Assembly (NCBI GenBank): GCA_029721435.1
Contig: CM056587.1
Coordinates: 15,347,667 to 15,411,666 of the forward strand
Length of the DNA: 64,000 nucleotides
From: Gymnothorax reevesii
Taxonomy: Eukaryota > Chordata > Actinopteri > Anguilliformes > Muraenidae
Direction: 5' to 3'
In this document: positions 36,101-44,101 of the stretch, piece after piece
Layout: every line of letters begins with the position of its first letter
Position numbering within the stretch: position 1 is the first letter of the stretch
Position numbers and translations under genes: made by a program
Notes under the pieces: generated by a model
Database searches by the model: none
What the model saw: the letters and a program-made list of their open reading frames with translations, nothing else
Told to the model about the DNA's origin: nothing

Positions 36101-36321
36101 ACTAATGAAATTCAGGAAGCTTACATTAATTGCAAAAAAGTTGACACAATCCCTGTCACATGACATAAAGACAAATAGCCTTAAAATGTCTTTAGACAAA
36201 ACAAGTCAGGCAATGCTTATGTTTTACCTTCGTACTTGTTTGCTCCTGTAAATCCCCGTTCCCTCTGCAGTGGAACCAAGAGAAGCAGCATTTGCATTAG
36301 TAGCTGAGCACACCTAACCAT
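23896..36321 (-). CDS. Type I cytokine receptor, CRLF2/gamma-chain-like (split gene, D1 exons unresolved)
   Basis: This is a single-pass surface receptor of the class I cytokine family, expected to pair with another chain and signal through a JAK kinase. Order on the minus strand: signal-peptide exon (36321-36228), unresolved D1, fibronectin D2a (32887-32742), D2b (32434-32290) with NWSKWTAET as a WSxWS variant, transmembrane (28371-28281), Box 1 (25606-25528) with LLLPNIPDP, and a terminal exon (24138-23896). All junction phases from D2a onward agree, which makes the model strong. About 106 residues are cytoplasmic. The Box 1 proline pattern recalls CRLF2 and IL2RG; I cannot decide which. 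Introns are loaded with Tc1-like copies, MITEs and an LTR-like segment. Confidence 0.82.
24298..24420 (+). mobile_element. Tc1-like inverted-repeat fragment in an intron
   Basis: CAATTCCAGAACAGTTGGGAC then TTGTATTCAATTGCAAATAG is the outer and inner part of the left terminal repeat of the Tc1 lineage seen at 11705-13056. The transposase part does not follow. Confidence 0.6.
24648..24895. mobile_element. Palindromic MITE with AATTGAAGAGCC ends
   Basis: The two arms (24648-24732 and 24817-24895) are inverted copies sharing AATTGAAGAGCC, AAAAAATGTTTTTAATAGT and CTTGAGTTAA. About 85 bp of spacer lies between them. No coding capacity. It lies in the last intron of receptor gene A. A shorter copy with the same AGGCTCTTCA end lies just downstream of the second receptor, at 60000-60145. 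Confidence 0.75.
24896..25470 (+). mobile_element. Tc1-like transposon, 3' half
   Basis: The start encodes the second catalytic Asp block MQLDNDPK, then a stop, then ASKSTSKWLK-like residues with substitutions. The terminal repeat at about 25265-25470 ends GGGGCAAATACTTTTTCACAGCACAGTA. The 5' half is missing. It belongs to the lineage of the 2850-3795 copy. Confidence 0.75.
25528..25606 (-). CDS. Receptor gene A exon: Box 1 (JAK-binding)
   Basis: 79 bp between CTCTACAG|A and CAGTCCCAG|GTAAAG, phase 2 in, phase 0 out. It encodes IRMLLLPNIPDPQHKYEDF then LKIDQSQ. The LPNIPDP stretch is a Box 1 proline motif, the membrane-proximal JAK docking site of class I receptors. Length and phases equal those of the Box 1 exon of the second receptor at 60602-60680. 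Confidence 0.88.
25607..27190. other. Intron sequence with unclassified repeats
   Basis: I see no exon here. The phrase AAGTCTGTTCCTCTGTCGAG at about 26338 is repeated at about 26428 as AAGTCTGTTCCTTTGTCCAG and again at 58324 as AAGTCTGCTCATCTGTCCAG, so these stretches share an unclassified repeat. A CAATAAATC signal near 26930 could mark a retroelement 3' end. Confidence 0.45.
27195..27320 (+). mobile_element. Tc1-like terminal-repeat fragment, second lineage
   Basis: CCCAACTTTTTTGGAATTC, then AATAAAATGAAGTTGACCAG and TATCTTGTCTTCATACT: the right-end repeat of another fish Tc1-like lineage, without a transposase beside it. Confidence 0.65.
27321..28280. other. Intron sequence, no exon recognised
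   Basis: A perfect tRNA-type B box (GGTTCGAATCC, 27611-27621) lies here, but no convincing A box or clover-leaf, so it is at most a worn SINE head. The minus frame at 27874-28128 has no recognisable domain. Confidence 0.35.
28281..28371 (-). CDS. Receptor gene A exon: transmembrane segment
   Basis: 91 bp between GCCGACAG|AC and AAAAACG|GTATGC, phase 1 in, phase 2 out. It encodes SCVEGGINLKAIFVFIPVIS followed by VLVILVAQK, a single hydrophobic helix of about 20 residues followed by a basic stop-transfer. An alternative acceptor 4 bp downstream (GACAG|CTG) gives a stop codon and can be dismissed. Confidence 0.85.
28670..29480 (+). mobile_element. Strongly decayed Tc1-like transposon
   Basis: GGCTGAGGCTCACCAATTTGC marks the transposase start region. 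CAAAAGCCAGTGTCTGTTATG is the block before GVWG, and CATGCTGCCATCTCGATG and CCAGCAAGAATACGGCAAACC mark the area before the second Asp. The frame is broken throughout. It resembles the copy at 31290-32230 but is much older. Confidence 0.65.
29500..29660 (+). mobile_element. Tc1-like left-end fragment
   Basis: AAAAGTTGGGACAGGGGCAAA near 29620-29640 is the inner part of a Tc1-like 5' leader. It may be the detached left end of the copy that resumes near 31290, split by the LTR-like segment that follows. Confidence 0.45.
29665..30660 (-). mobile_element. LTR-like segment related to the 55.7-57.3 kb insertion
   Basis: The block 30205-30470 (CGGAGACTAGAATAGGGCGA, ATGCTGAGAGGTCAATTAGT, GTTCGTTAGTAAGTTAGTAC, GAAAAGCAAGGTGAAGG) matches 56855-57105 closely. 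The right edge AAAATCACAACA (30660) corresponds to CTCAACA at 57315, so the element probably ends there. Its left end is not clear. There is no coding frame. Confidence 0.55.
30661..31289. other. Intron sequence, unclassified
   Basis: No exon and no clear repeat ends. The minus frame at 30613-30921 overlaps the LTR-like edge and has no recognised domain. Confidence 0.35.
31290..32230 (+). mobile_element. Tc1-like transposon, 3' two thirds
   Basis: It enters in the transposase at CTGCCGGGTTCTCTAGGC, continues through the catalytic core and ends with a terminal repeat, TTTGCAAATCATTGCATTG to CTTCATTGGAATTGGGTTTTG. The 5' third is absent or displaced. It lies in the intron between the D2b and transmembrane exons of receptor gene A. 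Confidence 0.85.
31514..31858 (+). pseudogene. Tc1-like transposase, catalytic C-terminal part (114 aa)
   Basis: A Tc1/mariner DDE transposase fragment. It starts MMVWGCVSAHGMGN, carries the second catalytic Asp in FFQQDNVKPHSARV and the third residue in SSPDLSPIENMLR. There are 34 residues between Asp and Glu, the Tc1 spacing (DD34E). The first Asp block lies upstream, frame-broken, near 31390. It stops at TAA 31856-31858, ahead of the usual C terminus. Confidence 0.85.
32290..32434 (-). CDS. Receptor gene A exon: fibronectin D2, WSxWS half
   Basis: 145 bp between TTTTTCTCAG|GAT and ACATTGG|GTTCAG, phase 0 in, phase 1 out. Of its 48 residues, SYSFRVRMRYECLYQNWSKW carries the FRVR strand and the juxtamembrane WSxWS motif, here WSKWT, with the second Ser replaced by Thr. 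NFT and NWS are sequons. The next codon is completed as Asp by the transmembrane exon, confirming the join. Confidence 0.9.
32742..32887 (-). CDS. Receptor gene A exon: fibronectin D2, first half
   Basis: 146 bp bounded by GCTCTTGCAG|AG and CTTTGGCTG|GTAGGC, phase 1 in, phase 0 out. It encodes 48 residues, INPANISLRIKQRSDALNVT then WKNPNKGKTDWC and SHLQYKKQCDPLWL. The NxTW core followed by W-C-Y and an LQY strand is the standard first half of a membrane-proximal cytokine-receptor fibronectin domain. Two N-glycosylation sequons (NIS, NVT) are visible. Confidence 0.8.
32971..33085 (-). CDS. Possible D1 exon of receptor gene A (doubtful)
   Basis: A 115-bp open segment between TATAGCAG|G and ACT|GTAAGC encodes 38 residues including TEDCDYNQLNQEFYCLAVSET, with two cysteines spaced as in a D1 domain. 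It starts in phase 2, as a D1 second exon should, and the 83-bp intron that follows is typically compact. It ends in phase 0, however, whereas the next exon wants phase 1, unless the second AG of TTGCAGAG is used as acceptor. It is also shorter than usual. Confidence 0.3.
33086..33901. other. Intron 5' portion, no exon recognised
   Basis: This interval should contain D1 exons of receptor gene A if the gene is intact, but no CxW-type segment with proper splice sites was found by eye. Confidence 0.35.
33902..34127. mobile_element. MITE with GCGGTGGGTTTCC ends
   Basis: GCGGTGGGTTTCC at about 33904 is mirrored as GGAAACCCACCGC at about 34113. The interior (about 200 bp) is non-coding. Target duplication uncertain, superfamily unassigned. 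Confidence 0.65.
34128..36227. other. Intron sequence with microsatellites, no firm exon
   Basis: It holds a candidate 64-bp intron on the opposite strand (34345-34408), a TCATCA microsatellite (35560-35635) and TAA runs (36001-36060). The minus frame 34873-35079 lacks cysteines and splice sites. Confidence 0.35.
35546..35636. repeat. TCA/TCATCG trinucleotide microsatellite
   Basis: Imperfect TCATCATCG run; it explains the Met-rich minus frame at 35502-35696. Confidence 0.9.
36228..36321 (-). CDS. Receptor gene A exon 1: signal peptide
   Basis: Starts at ATG 36321 in a strong context (A at -3, G at +4). It encodes 31 residues plus one base: MVRCAQLLMQMLLLLVPLQ, then RERGFTGANKYE, a hydrophobic secretion signal. 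The donor is TACGAAG|GTAAAAC, leaving phase 1, the usual phase between signal peptide and first ectodomain exon in this family. In-frame methionines at residues 9 and 11 are alternatives, but the first has the better context. Linking this exon to the downstream ones rests on strand, phase and position. Confidence 0.65.
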
Positions 36322-37329
36322 AGTGCCCACAACTCTTCAGTCGACTGTCTGAGTCTGGAGTCAGCATGCTCAGCTCTCTCATACAAATCTTCGGGCTCTT
36401 GATGCAGTGCAGAGATTTCCTTCATGTCATTTCCTGTCCTTATCTTATTTTTGTCATTTTCTCTCTAGTTATCTCTATCATGGCTGAGTGTCCTGTTCGT
36501 ACAAGAGAAAGTGTGCTTGAGGGGGCAGTGTCTGTTTACCTCGGGCATAACTCAAAGAAGGATTCATTCTGCCTTTCACCTGATGGCATCAAAGACTCAA
36601 ATTTGCCAAGCTTAAAGCTACAATTTTATTTGCATGGAGTCGGATATCAATCTTAAAGGTGAAAGTTTTTTTTTTTTTTTAAAACTGTTTAATCCCTGAG
36701 CTTTTGAACATAGTGAGATCCAAGGGTTTTTTATTATTATTATTTTACAGCAAAAAACACCTGGTGCCTGGTCGTTGACTGCAACAATTTACATATGTTA
36801 AACATGCACATTTTCTGCCAGCGTCGTAATATACAATATACAAAGAAGCAGACTGAAATTTATTTGCAATTAATTCCAACTTCTGTTAATATTCAAACTG
36901 AATTTCAACTGTAACTATAATTGAATGGTGACTGAAAGGTTGTCTATCTAACCACGTACTTCCCTAAAATTTGCTTAGCATGCATGAATTACATTTCCAT
37001 AATCAGTGTATAGCTTATCAGAGTACCTCTAAATTACGGTATCTCACAAGCGGCAGGCTCTGGGGTTACAAAATGAGGCTAACTCGGAAATGTCAAAAAT
37101 TGCACTTCCTCAAATGATCACCTGAGGCTGGCTGCAAAACAGTGTCAATCCCCATTGACACTTGCGTTAGAGAAGCCCAATTTTACAGCGGATATAAACA
37201 TGTTTACGCCTGGTTCAAAAAACGGATTAACTCTCTATTGCTAATTTTACCCACCGTAAAAACTGCTGTGGGAGTGTATTTTTATGTAACTATATAATGG
37301 CTTGAAGTTCTGCATAACTAAGGGCATGG
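36322..37329. other. 5' flank of receptor gene A
   Basis: The presumed promoter side of the receptor gene. No clear TATA box on the minus strand close to exon 1. The plus frame 36366-36656 shows no recognisable domain. A T run lies at 36667-36680 and TTA repeats at 36730-36748. Confidence 0.35.
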
Positions 37330-37639
37330 CGACTTTGAGTGACAGGACCTTAATACAGCCTATGACTAGATTTGTCACATCCAGTCATGTCATGAGGCTC
37401 GGCTGAGGCATAGCATACATGACTCCGGGCGAGAATAGGAACTCTCCCCTGGACAAGCCAGGTATACTTTCGACAGACATGCATTATTCCCAGCATTAGA
37501 GTGGTAAATGAACTTTGGACCACTCCCAAAGTGGAGGAGAGCATGCGGTGGAATGATGCATAGGAGATCGGGGTGAATGTGATGTTGTATGGACTTGCTC
37601 TGTGATTGTGCAAACATTGGGAGCCCCAGGTGGCGAGAC

Positions 37640-37887
37640 TCAGGGTGGGGCTCGCTTCTCTCGTCAGAGGCCGTGTAGGCTCCAAAGCCCCAATAGGTGT
37701 TAATGTATCGACGATAGATGGCTCTACGTACGTCATCAATATTATTACGAATGTAGCTTGCATAAGACTATGTTGTCCAGCGGCTGAGGATTTTAATTAG
37801 GTGGTCCGACACTCCTTGCTTGGATGCTGCGGCACGGATGTGAAAGAATTCCTGGGGAAGTATTTGGGTGAAATATTGGATCTCATT
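37640..37887 (-). pseudogene. Tyrosine recombinase, C-terminal catalytic part
   Basis: EFFHIRAAASKQGVSDHLIK then ILSRWTT matches the HxxR...GRW pattern of the second half of the active site, but the invariant His-x-x-Arg reads FHIRAAA and the Gly before Arg-Trp is Ser. After a stop come SYASYIRNNIDDVRRA, with a Tyr in the position expected for the nucleophile region. Mutations suggest a dead enzyme. Confidence 0.65.
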
Positions 37888-38160
37888 CAATTCAACTAAT
37901 TCCATTTATTTGTATAGCGCTTTTCACAGATAGACTGTTACAAAGACACTTAACTTTGAGAGATTTAAATAAATGAAAAGGCAGTGCCCAGCCTAAACCC
38001 GACTAAAGCAAATGAGGTGAAACTCCCAGAAGGGAGAACAATCTCAAACGGTAGTGAGAAAAACATCCCAGTGGGAAGAAATCTCAGGAGGAACCCCACA
38101 ATGGTGAGGAAGCCCATCCTCCGCGGGCTAGCTAATTAATGGTAAGATGAAGTAATAATT
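37888..38160 (+). repeat. Interspersed repeat (TTTGTATAGCGCTTTT type) inside the recombinase
   Basis: ATTCAATTCAACTAATTCCA, then TTATTTGTATAGCGCTTTTC, GGAGGAACCCCACAATGG and GCCCATCCTCCGCGGGCTAG. This pattern is shared by a very common fish repeat. It interrupts the recombinase coding sequence, so it inserted after the DIRS element. Confidence 0.75.
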
Positions 38161-38184
38161 GTTTCAATGGCATTTAACTACTCT

Positions 38185-38700
38185 TTATCTTGAATGTGGG
38201 ACAGTTGGTGAGTAGAATGGGATTTCGTTTAGGCTGGCGTGGCTAGAAGGATTATAATTAGTGGAGAGCGGAGCGAACTCGGAACATCTCAAGAAACCAA
38301 AGAAGGCTAATAGGAACATGGCTTCTAGAGTAGAATCCATGGAGAGAGAATGGTACCCTGAGCGCGGCGGGTGGATACAGCGAGAAAGGAGGTCTGCCGT
38401 CAGAGGTAAACGATTGGTCAAAGTGGGAGATTCTTAGCTATGTAAACCTTTTAGTAGTGTTTGCATGTGAGAATGGGAAATTGACGAGCACAGATATCCA
38501 GTGGCCGGTTTGACGAAGAGGTTAATGCCGCTGAGGTAGACTTGTATTGAGGCCGGTCGAACGAGGTGTACGGAGTGAATGTACAAAATAAAGCTTGTGA
38601 TAGCAATGATTTCGAGGGCCGGGAAAGGCAGTGGGAGGGCTGAGTGGAATTTCTTGAACTGCTTTCATCCTGCGTGGTCTGAGCAAGGGAGGAAGGTGAG
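38185..38700 (-). pseudogene. Tyrosine recombinase, N-terminal and first catalytic part
   Basis: PASIQVYLSGINLFVKPATG in the core-binding part is followed, after a stop, by NRLPLTADLLSRC and EAMFLLAFFGFLRCSEFAPL. The last holds the LRxSE motif around the first catalytic Arg of the tyrosine-recombinase fold. The frame is interrupted once, and the domain is cut at about 38165 by a non-coding insertion. The larger overlapping frame 38451-38957 is a different reading frame of the same region. Confidence 0.75.
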
Positions 38701-39089
38701 CGTGGAGCGAACCTATTTAGAATGGCCTTAGGATAAAGCGGTGATGGCTCAAGTTGTGGAGTCGGGGTTGGACGGTCGCAGAAAACGGAGGAACCGAAGT
38801 GGGGTGAAAGTTTGAGTGCGGTGCCAAGCATCTGAGTCTCTGCCAAGAGAAATGAGAAAGGGCGTCGGTGATGGCATTTTATAGCCTGGAATAGGTGCGG
38901 CTTTGAGCATAGACTGGTGTTTTTGGAAATTAGAGTTAGTTTCCTGAGGAATAGCATGAACCAGAGGGAGCGGTAACGGTTTTCTAATCAATCTTGGTCA
39001 TTTAGTTGTAGATAGTAGAGTAGTTATTTGTTATTGTCTTTGTTCATTAAATGTGGTTAAGTTTTTAAAACTGTGTCTGTCATCCCTTG

Positions 39090-40290
39090 CTGTTGCTGTT
39101 GCTGTAAATGTAATAACAAATTGGGCCCATAACAATGTGTACCAAGAATCTCAACCAAAGCCCTTCCAAGAAGAAAACAGGATATCGGAGTAATCTTTTT
39201 ACATCGGATAGATGCCAAGCCAATTTTTCTTTTGTAAGTCTCAGGGTTGCATTGTCTCTGAAACTTCAAACTTGGCCATGGCACATGTCTGGTGTTTCGA
39301 GAGAATAAAGCTTCAATGTATACTGTAGAGAGCCACCTATGGGAAGACCTCTTCACACCAGCAAAGTGTCATAGCAGTACCAGTGTTTTCTAAGAGTACT
39401 AGGGGCACTGATTCCATTTCAGAGGATTCTGTTGTGGCACTCTTCTGGTGTTGCGTGATCTGACACATGGGTAGGCAGCGCCGCCTACGTGGATGGATTC
39501 TGCAGTTTTGCCTCATTTTGCCCCGGGAAATTGAGAAAGTGGTAAAAAGTGCCATTCAAACTCCACATTCCCATGAAAGTATGATGGAAGGGATGCTACC
39601 AGAGCAAGGATCAAAGCTGTAGCTGTTGACTGTAGCTGTTTGGTGTTGACTTTTATGAGGCCCCCAACATCCTTACAAATAATGCGTAAATTGGGGTACC
39701 AGCATTTTTCTAGAATGTCAATGGCCACTGAACCAAAATGGTTGAGAGTACCATGGAAACTTTTGGTGCCTTTAGTTAAGCCCTGAGGAGGGTTTAAATA
39801 AATGCTAGCACAGCCTCCATATCTGTCTGGTGTCAAGAGCAAATCAGCCCTAAAACAGCTATAGAATTAATATTAGCCCTTTTCGGTGGCAAAAATTTCA
39901 TCACGCTATGAAAGTGCCATTGGTTTGGCCACTTTATTCCACTCACCCTCCACCATGAAGCCTAAAACAGAAGCATTCAGTGTGGCACTATCTTGGTGTT
40001 GGTTATGAATGGAGTAAGAAACTTTGAAGAAATGTGGTAACTTTCCCTGGTGGTGTCGCCGCACACCAGGGTGAAAATCAGTCCGCGCTTTCACATTTGG
40101 AAGGTTCAAGTATCCTAGGATAAGAGGACATCATGACTTGTGTGGCATATATGAACAATTAACCACAGTATTCCAGCCAGAATTTGCTGTTTATCTCAAT
40201 TTTGACCCTGACAGCCTCACTACCAGGGGGCGCTGTCACCAAACCGTTGCAGATGTGGACCCGCCGCCTTGGGATTTTCCGACATACATG
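39090..40290 (-). repeat. Long unclassified interspersed repeat
   Basis: On the minus strand several frames line up end to end (40109-39906, 39842-39513, 39555-39337, 39356-39057), as in a decayed coding or pseudo-coding element. Similar half-phrases recur (CAACACCAAGATAGTGCCAC and CAACACCAGAAGAGTGCCAC about 580 bp apart), suggesting an internal duplication. I do not recognise a protein family. GCTGTTGCTGTTGCTG at 39090-39106 forms the A-rich/CAG-like margin. Confidence 0.45.
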
Positions 40291-40819
40291 TCATAGTAAC
40301 TTTCCACCCAGCCTCAGCCAATTCTGAGATGTCTACTCCACACCCAGTGCCATTCTCTCAGAATATGGCTCTTAATTGTATCAGGGGAGCTGCTGCATTG
40401 CTGGAGTGAAAACCTGCAGCCTCTTGGCCCATTTATGGGTCAGTTCGACACCTGTGGTTTAATGGAATTCAGCTGCGGAAGAATAGCGCTGCTATTCACA
40501 ATAAATGGAAAGTTAGCTAACGGTTGCTACTATACAAATGAAAATAACAGCCCATTCTTAAAGTTAGCAACTGAAATCCTAGTTAGTTAAAATTTTACAG
40601 TGACTGCATGTCCAGCTTGGTTGTGAATATAACTACCATCCTCATAGTTGCTTAGCCTGCAGTGGTTACGTTTCATACTCACAGGATAGTTTACTTGCAA
40701 GCTGCTAAATCAGACTGTTGCTAGTGGTCTTGCGCATTTTTTTTTTTTTACCTTTTTTATCCATTGCCATCATTTTGCTTCCTCTCATTGGCTGCTAAAA
40801 GCAAGTGTAATGGGGTTGC

Positions 40820-41650
40820 TTTGCCATTCCACTAATCGTCTGTTTCCTCCCCGAGGTACAAGCCCCACGACACACCGGGCATGAGTTTGACTGATTATCT
40901 ACGCCCACTCTACCAGCTTAAAAAGGGACGCATAGCTCATTCTTGGTTTTCCTTCTGGAGCGAGCAGACGTGAGCATTGAGCCTGGCACCTTGAGTGCGG
41001 TATCGTATTCTTGGTTATTGTGTTGTCTCTTGATAAAGTGCGGTTGCGGCATTGGTCACGAGTTAACTGTAACGCTACCGCTATATGTGCCCAAACGGGT
41101 CGTTAGTGATCGTTTATCTGCTCTAAGTCGCTCTAGAAGGATAACTTGAGTAATTTATTTTCTGGGATCCCAGCGCTCCTGTTGTACTTCCTTATTTTGG
41201 CATCGCCACTATGTCCTTTGGTTTGGTTTTTTTGGTTCTTATATTCGCTTTTTTTTTAATTCATTAGACTTTGTCATACTTTTTGAATTAATGCTAAGGG
41301 GCATGGCCCCGGTTCTAGACTGCAAACCAGACCACCGAGTGTCGGACAAGACCACAGCCTGTAGAGGCAATAGTGCATGCTGTGTATAGTGTGACGTGCA
41401 CGTTATTTTGTAGCGGTTTGCTGTGTAAACTGAAGTTCATTCCCCTTTGCTGTGGTTTTTTTTCACTCTTTTTAAAGTGTCCGTTATTAGTCCTTCATGG
41501 CTGGTAGTGCCAGGTCAAGCCACTAGGGGTCAGTGTATGCCGGTCTAGCTCTGAGTTTTAATTGCCTTCATGCTGTCCAATTGTCTAAGGTGCTATTTTG
41601 TAATAAAAATTATTGTTCATTACATTATTGTCCTTGCATTTGTACGCTAT
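40820..41650 (+). repeat. Unclassified, LTR-like segment
   Basis: CTCTACCAGCTTAAAAAGGG resembles a promoter around a TATA-like TTAAAAAG, and AATAAAAATTATTGTTCATT near 41601 is a polyadenylation-like region about 700 bp on, the layout of a long terminal repeat. Ends and target duplication are not identified, and no coding frame is present. Confidence 0.35.
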
Positions 41651-41875
41651 CATTGAGGTGCCTCCCCAGGCTTTAAAGGTACTTATCGAGCTTATTTCAC
41701 AAGTTTAGGACATGCATACCTAGTACTCATTCAGCCTGTATAGGTAGCTTTCCTTTCAATGTAATCACACACCATACCACCCCCTTCAACGCTGATTAAC
41801 AGTTTCTGTCAACTGAACACAGGCATGCAGTCGGGTCAGAGACGTTATTTACAGGCTTGTTGGGGTGTGTGTGGG

Positions 41876-41899
41876 TTTTTTTTTTTTTTTTTTTTTTTA
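41876..41899. repeat. Poly-T tract
   Basis: A run of over 20 T following GTGTGTGTGGG. Confidence 0.9.
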
Positions 41900-43429
41900 T
41901 GGCCATTTTGCTAGCTATCATTAAAGGAAAATCTTAAGTTACCGTCATTAGGCAGTGTGATTTGGTTTTCACCATACCTTCTCTATCTAGCTGAAACAGC
42001 GACTGCTCTTGAGCAAGCTAGATATCATCCCAAAAATCTTAAAGTACAGTTGGAACATACAAAAGCACCACATCATATTAGAAGCTCATTTGCTGTACAG
42101 GTAGCTAGCAAAGTTAGGGCAAAAACCAAATCATACTGCTTAAATATGACTTAATCACCAAGACTATCCTTAGCTTGCAGTAACTAGCTATTGCTTGCTG
42201 GATGGCTATATCATGGTAAGAGTAACTTAATATGCAATTGCTTGCAAAGCAGAGTAGCGCCCATGTCATAATACAAAAGCAAGCAGTTACTATAAGTTAT
42301 TCCACCTTTTATGAATAGTTTTCTCATAGCTTCCAGCCCCTGAGAAGAGAAATGCGGAATATTATCGCTTTTGGTGCTACTCATGGAAAAATCTGGCTCA
42401 ATAAAGCTCCGATAGCTGTTGTCACGCAATCAAAACCCACCATATTGGCAGGAAAATGCACAGTTAAACGCATACAGCAAGTGACAAACTGCTGACAATT
42501 CATGAAAAGAGAATAATTTTATGTATGAGGTGATGCCTTTTGACATTCATTCAAAATGTCAATTCTCACTGTGAGGGCACGCTGTCACATTTTTATGTTC
42601 ATGTATTTTGCCGTTACTAGTTGTTTTAAAGCTGCATTCTTTCACTCCATACATTTGCTGCTGATATGTTACATCCGATTATGAGATTGAGAAATGTGCT
42701 GGTGAGCAGTGCAGAAGGCCACTGATGGTTAATCTAAGAATTCATCATGCTTTATTCACTTGTCATGAGAAATCAATCTGAGCCTGGCTGATCCTAGAAC
42801 ATTTTTGTAAACACGTGTTCGCTAATCCATGTGCAAGTGTGTATTAATATCTGATGGTGTCAAAAAAGCAGTCAGAGGAGCCAAGACGATAACAATGGAT
42901 ATAACAGGTGGAAAAAAATTTTTTGAAATTTTGGGCCTGGAGATTTAATCACCATTTAATCATTATTTAACTGTTGTCAGGAAGTGCAAGGCTCTGAGGC
43001 TCTGTTCACCAGCCAAGGAGAGCAGAGCTCATTTCATAGAAAGAACACCTATTCAGAAAAGGCTTGTTTTTCTGAGGGATTTTTTTTTTACCTCAGTTGG
43101 ATAGTTTCATTAAGAATGTGTCCATTTTTCAGAGGACGTGGAAGAAATGCTAGATAGAACAGTTGGAACTCAACTCAAGGGCCCAGTGGCAGAGATCTTC
43201 CCCACATCATCTCTTAAGTCAGGACATTTGAAATGGGAGAACACAATGCGTGATAGGGGACCTTTAAGGGTATTGCATAGCTGCATAATTTTTCCACATA
43301 TAATAAAAACAAGTTACTCAGTTTTTCAAACCATGAACAATTCTCCTTTCGAATTAGAGGAAAAGTGAGTCTTACCCACCCTCACCTATTTTAATTTACT
43401 ATGTGAATGCATTAAGAAAAACCTTAATA
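41900..43429. other. Intergenic, no gene recognised
   Basis: No exon, no clear repeat ends. Short frames at 41957-42154, 42211-42429 and 43138-43368 show no family. Confidence 0.4.
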
Positions 43430-43760
43430 TCTTTCATTTTTACCCCTCGGCCCCAACTAAGGAGCAGAGCGGTATTGTCCTCATGTGTGATGTCCATCCG
43501 TCTGTCCGCCAGTCCAGTAAACTTTTGTATTCCGCACAATAACTTGAAACCGCCTTTGTCAATCAACTCCATTTTTGCTCTGTTGCTTGGTCTTGTGTAC
43601 TTACAGAAGCCTATCGAATTTGACAGCACTCGGATGTCCAGTATGGCCGCCACAGTTGCCATCTTGAATTTTGCATTCCGCAGGATAACGTGAAAACGCC
43701 TTTGTCAATTTATGGTCATTACAAAGAATCCGTTGGCTGAGGGGTTATGACCACTTTGCG
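43430..43760 (+). repeat. Short interspersed repeat
   Basis: CCTCGGCCCCAACTAAGGAG, GTCCATCCGTCTGTCCGCC, then two near-identical phrases of AACTTGAAACCGCCTTTGTC (43540) and AACGTGAAAACGCCTTTGTC (43687). It fits the general non-coding repeat class of 6265-7495 but is not clearly the same family. Confidence 0.5.
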
Positions 43761-43787
43761 GGGCTACTTTTTCAATGGCTGGTTATA

Positions 43788-44022
43788 TACTCTTCCAAAA
43801 AAAACTATACATTGTTTTATGCATAAATTTATAATACATGAAATGTTTTGACAAATGTGAAAATATATCGAAATATACTCTTCCAAAAAAGAAACTATAC
43901 AAATATTGAATTATTGATTACACTTTCTTTTCAATGTTTTCCACATTTGTCAAAACATTTAATGTATAATAAATTGATGCTAAAAACAATGTATAGTTTC
44001 TTTTTTGGAAGAGTATATATTG
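43788..44022. mobile_element. MITE with ATACTCTTCCAAAAAA ends and an internal third end
   Basis: The left arm (43788-43865: ATACTCTTCC, AACTATACATTG, ATGTTTTGACAAATGTG) is inverted at about 43938-44022, ending TTTTTTGGAAGAGTAT. A third copy of the end, ATACTCTTCCAAAAAAGAAA, lies inside at 43875-43894, so one element may sit in or be fused to another. Non-coding. Confidence 0.7.
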
Positions 44023-44101
44023 TTCATTACAAAAAATAGCAGCTTTGGTTGGCAACAAATATGCTGTCAAAATGTTTTTTTTTCTTCACACCTCAGTTTT
44101 A

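Larger units (their letters stand above)
37330..39000 (-). mobile_element. DIRS-like retrotransposon fragment (RNase H end and tyrosine recombinase)
   Basis: On the minus strand the order is the RNase H C terminus (HIPGY-type motif, then NAITDALSHF after a frameshift, about 38870), a linker, the tyrosine-recombinase N-terminal domain (PASIQVYLSGINLFVKPA, about 38510-38570) and its catalytic domain. The catalytic domain is split by another repeat at 37888-38160. Use of a tyrosine recombinase instead of a DDE integrase, placed after RNase H, defines DIRS-like elements. The reverse transcriptase and gag are missing; stops and frameshifts make it inactive. Confidence 0.75.

Noticed and set aside
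36366..36656. 96-residue plus frame just upstream of receptor exon 1
   Set aside because: No domain or splice signal; most likely chance.
38451..38957. 168-residue minus frame in the DIRS region
   Set aside because: It is a shifted frame; the RNase H and recombinase motifs are read in the neighbouring frames.
43403..43693. Overlapping plus and minus frames
   Set aside because: They cover a short interspersed repeat and show no domain.
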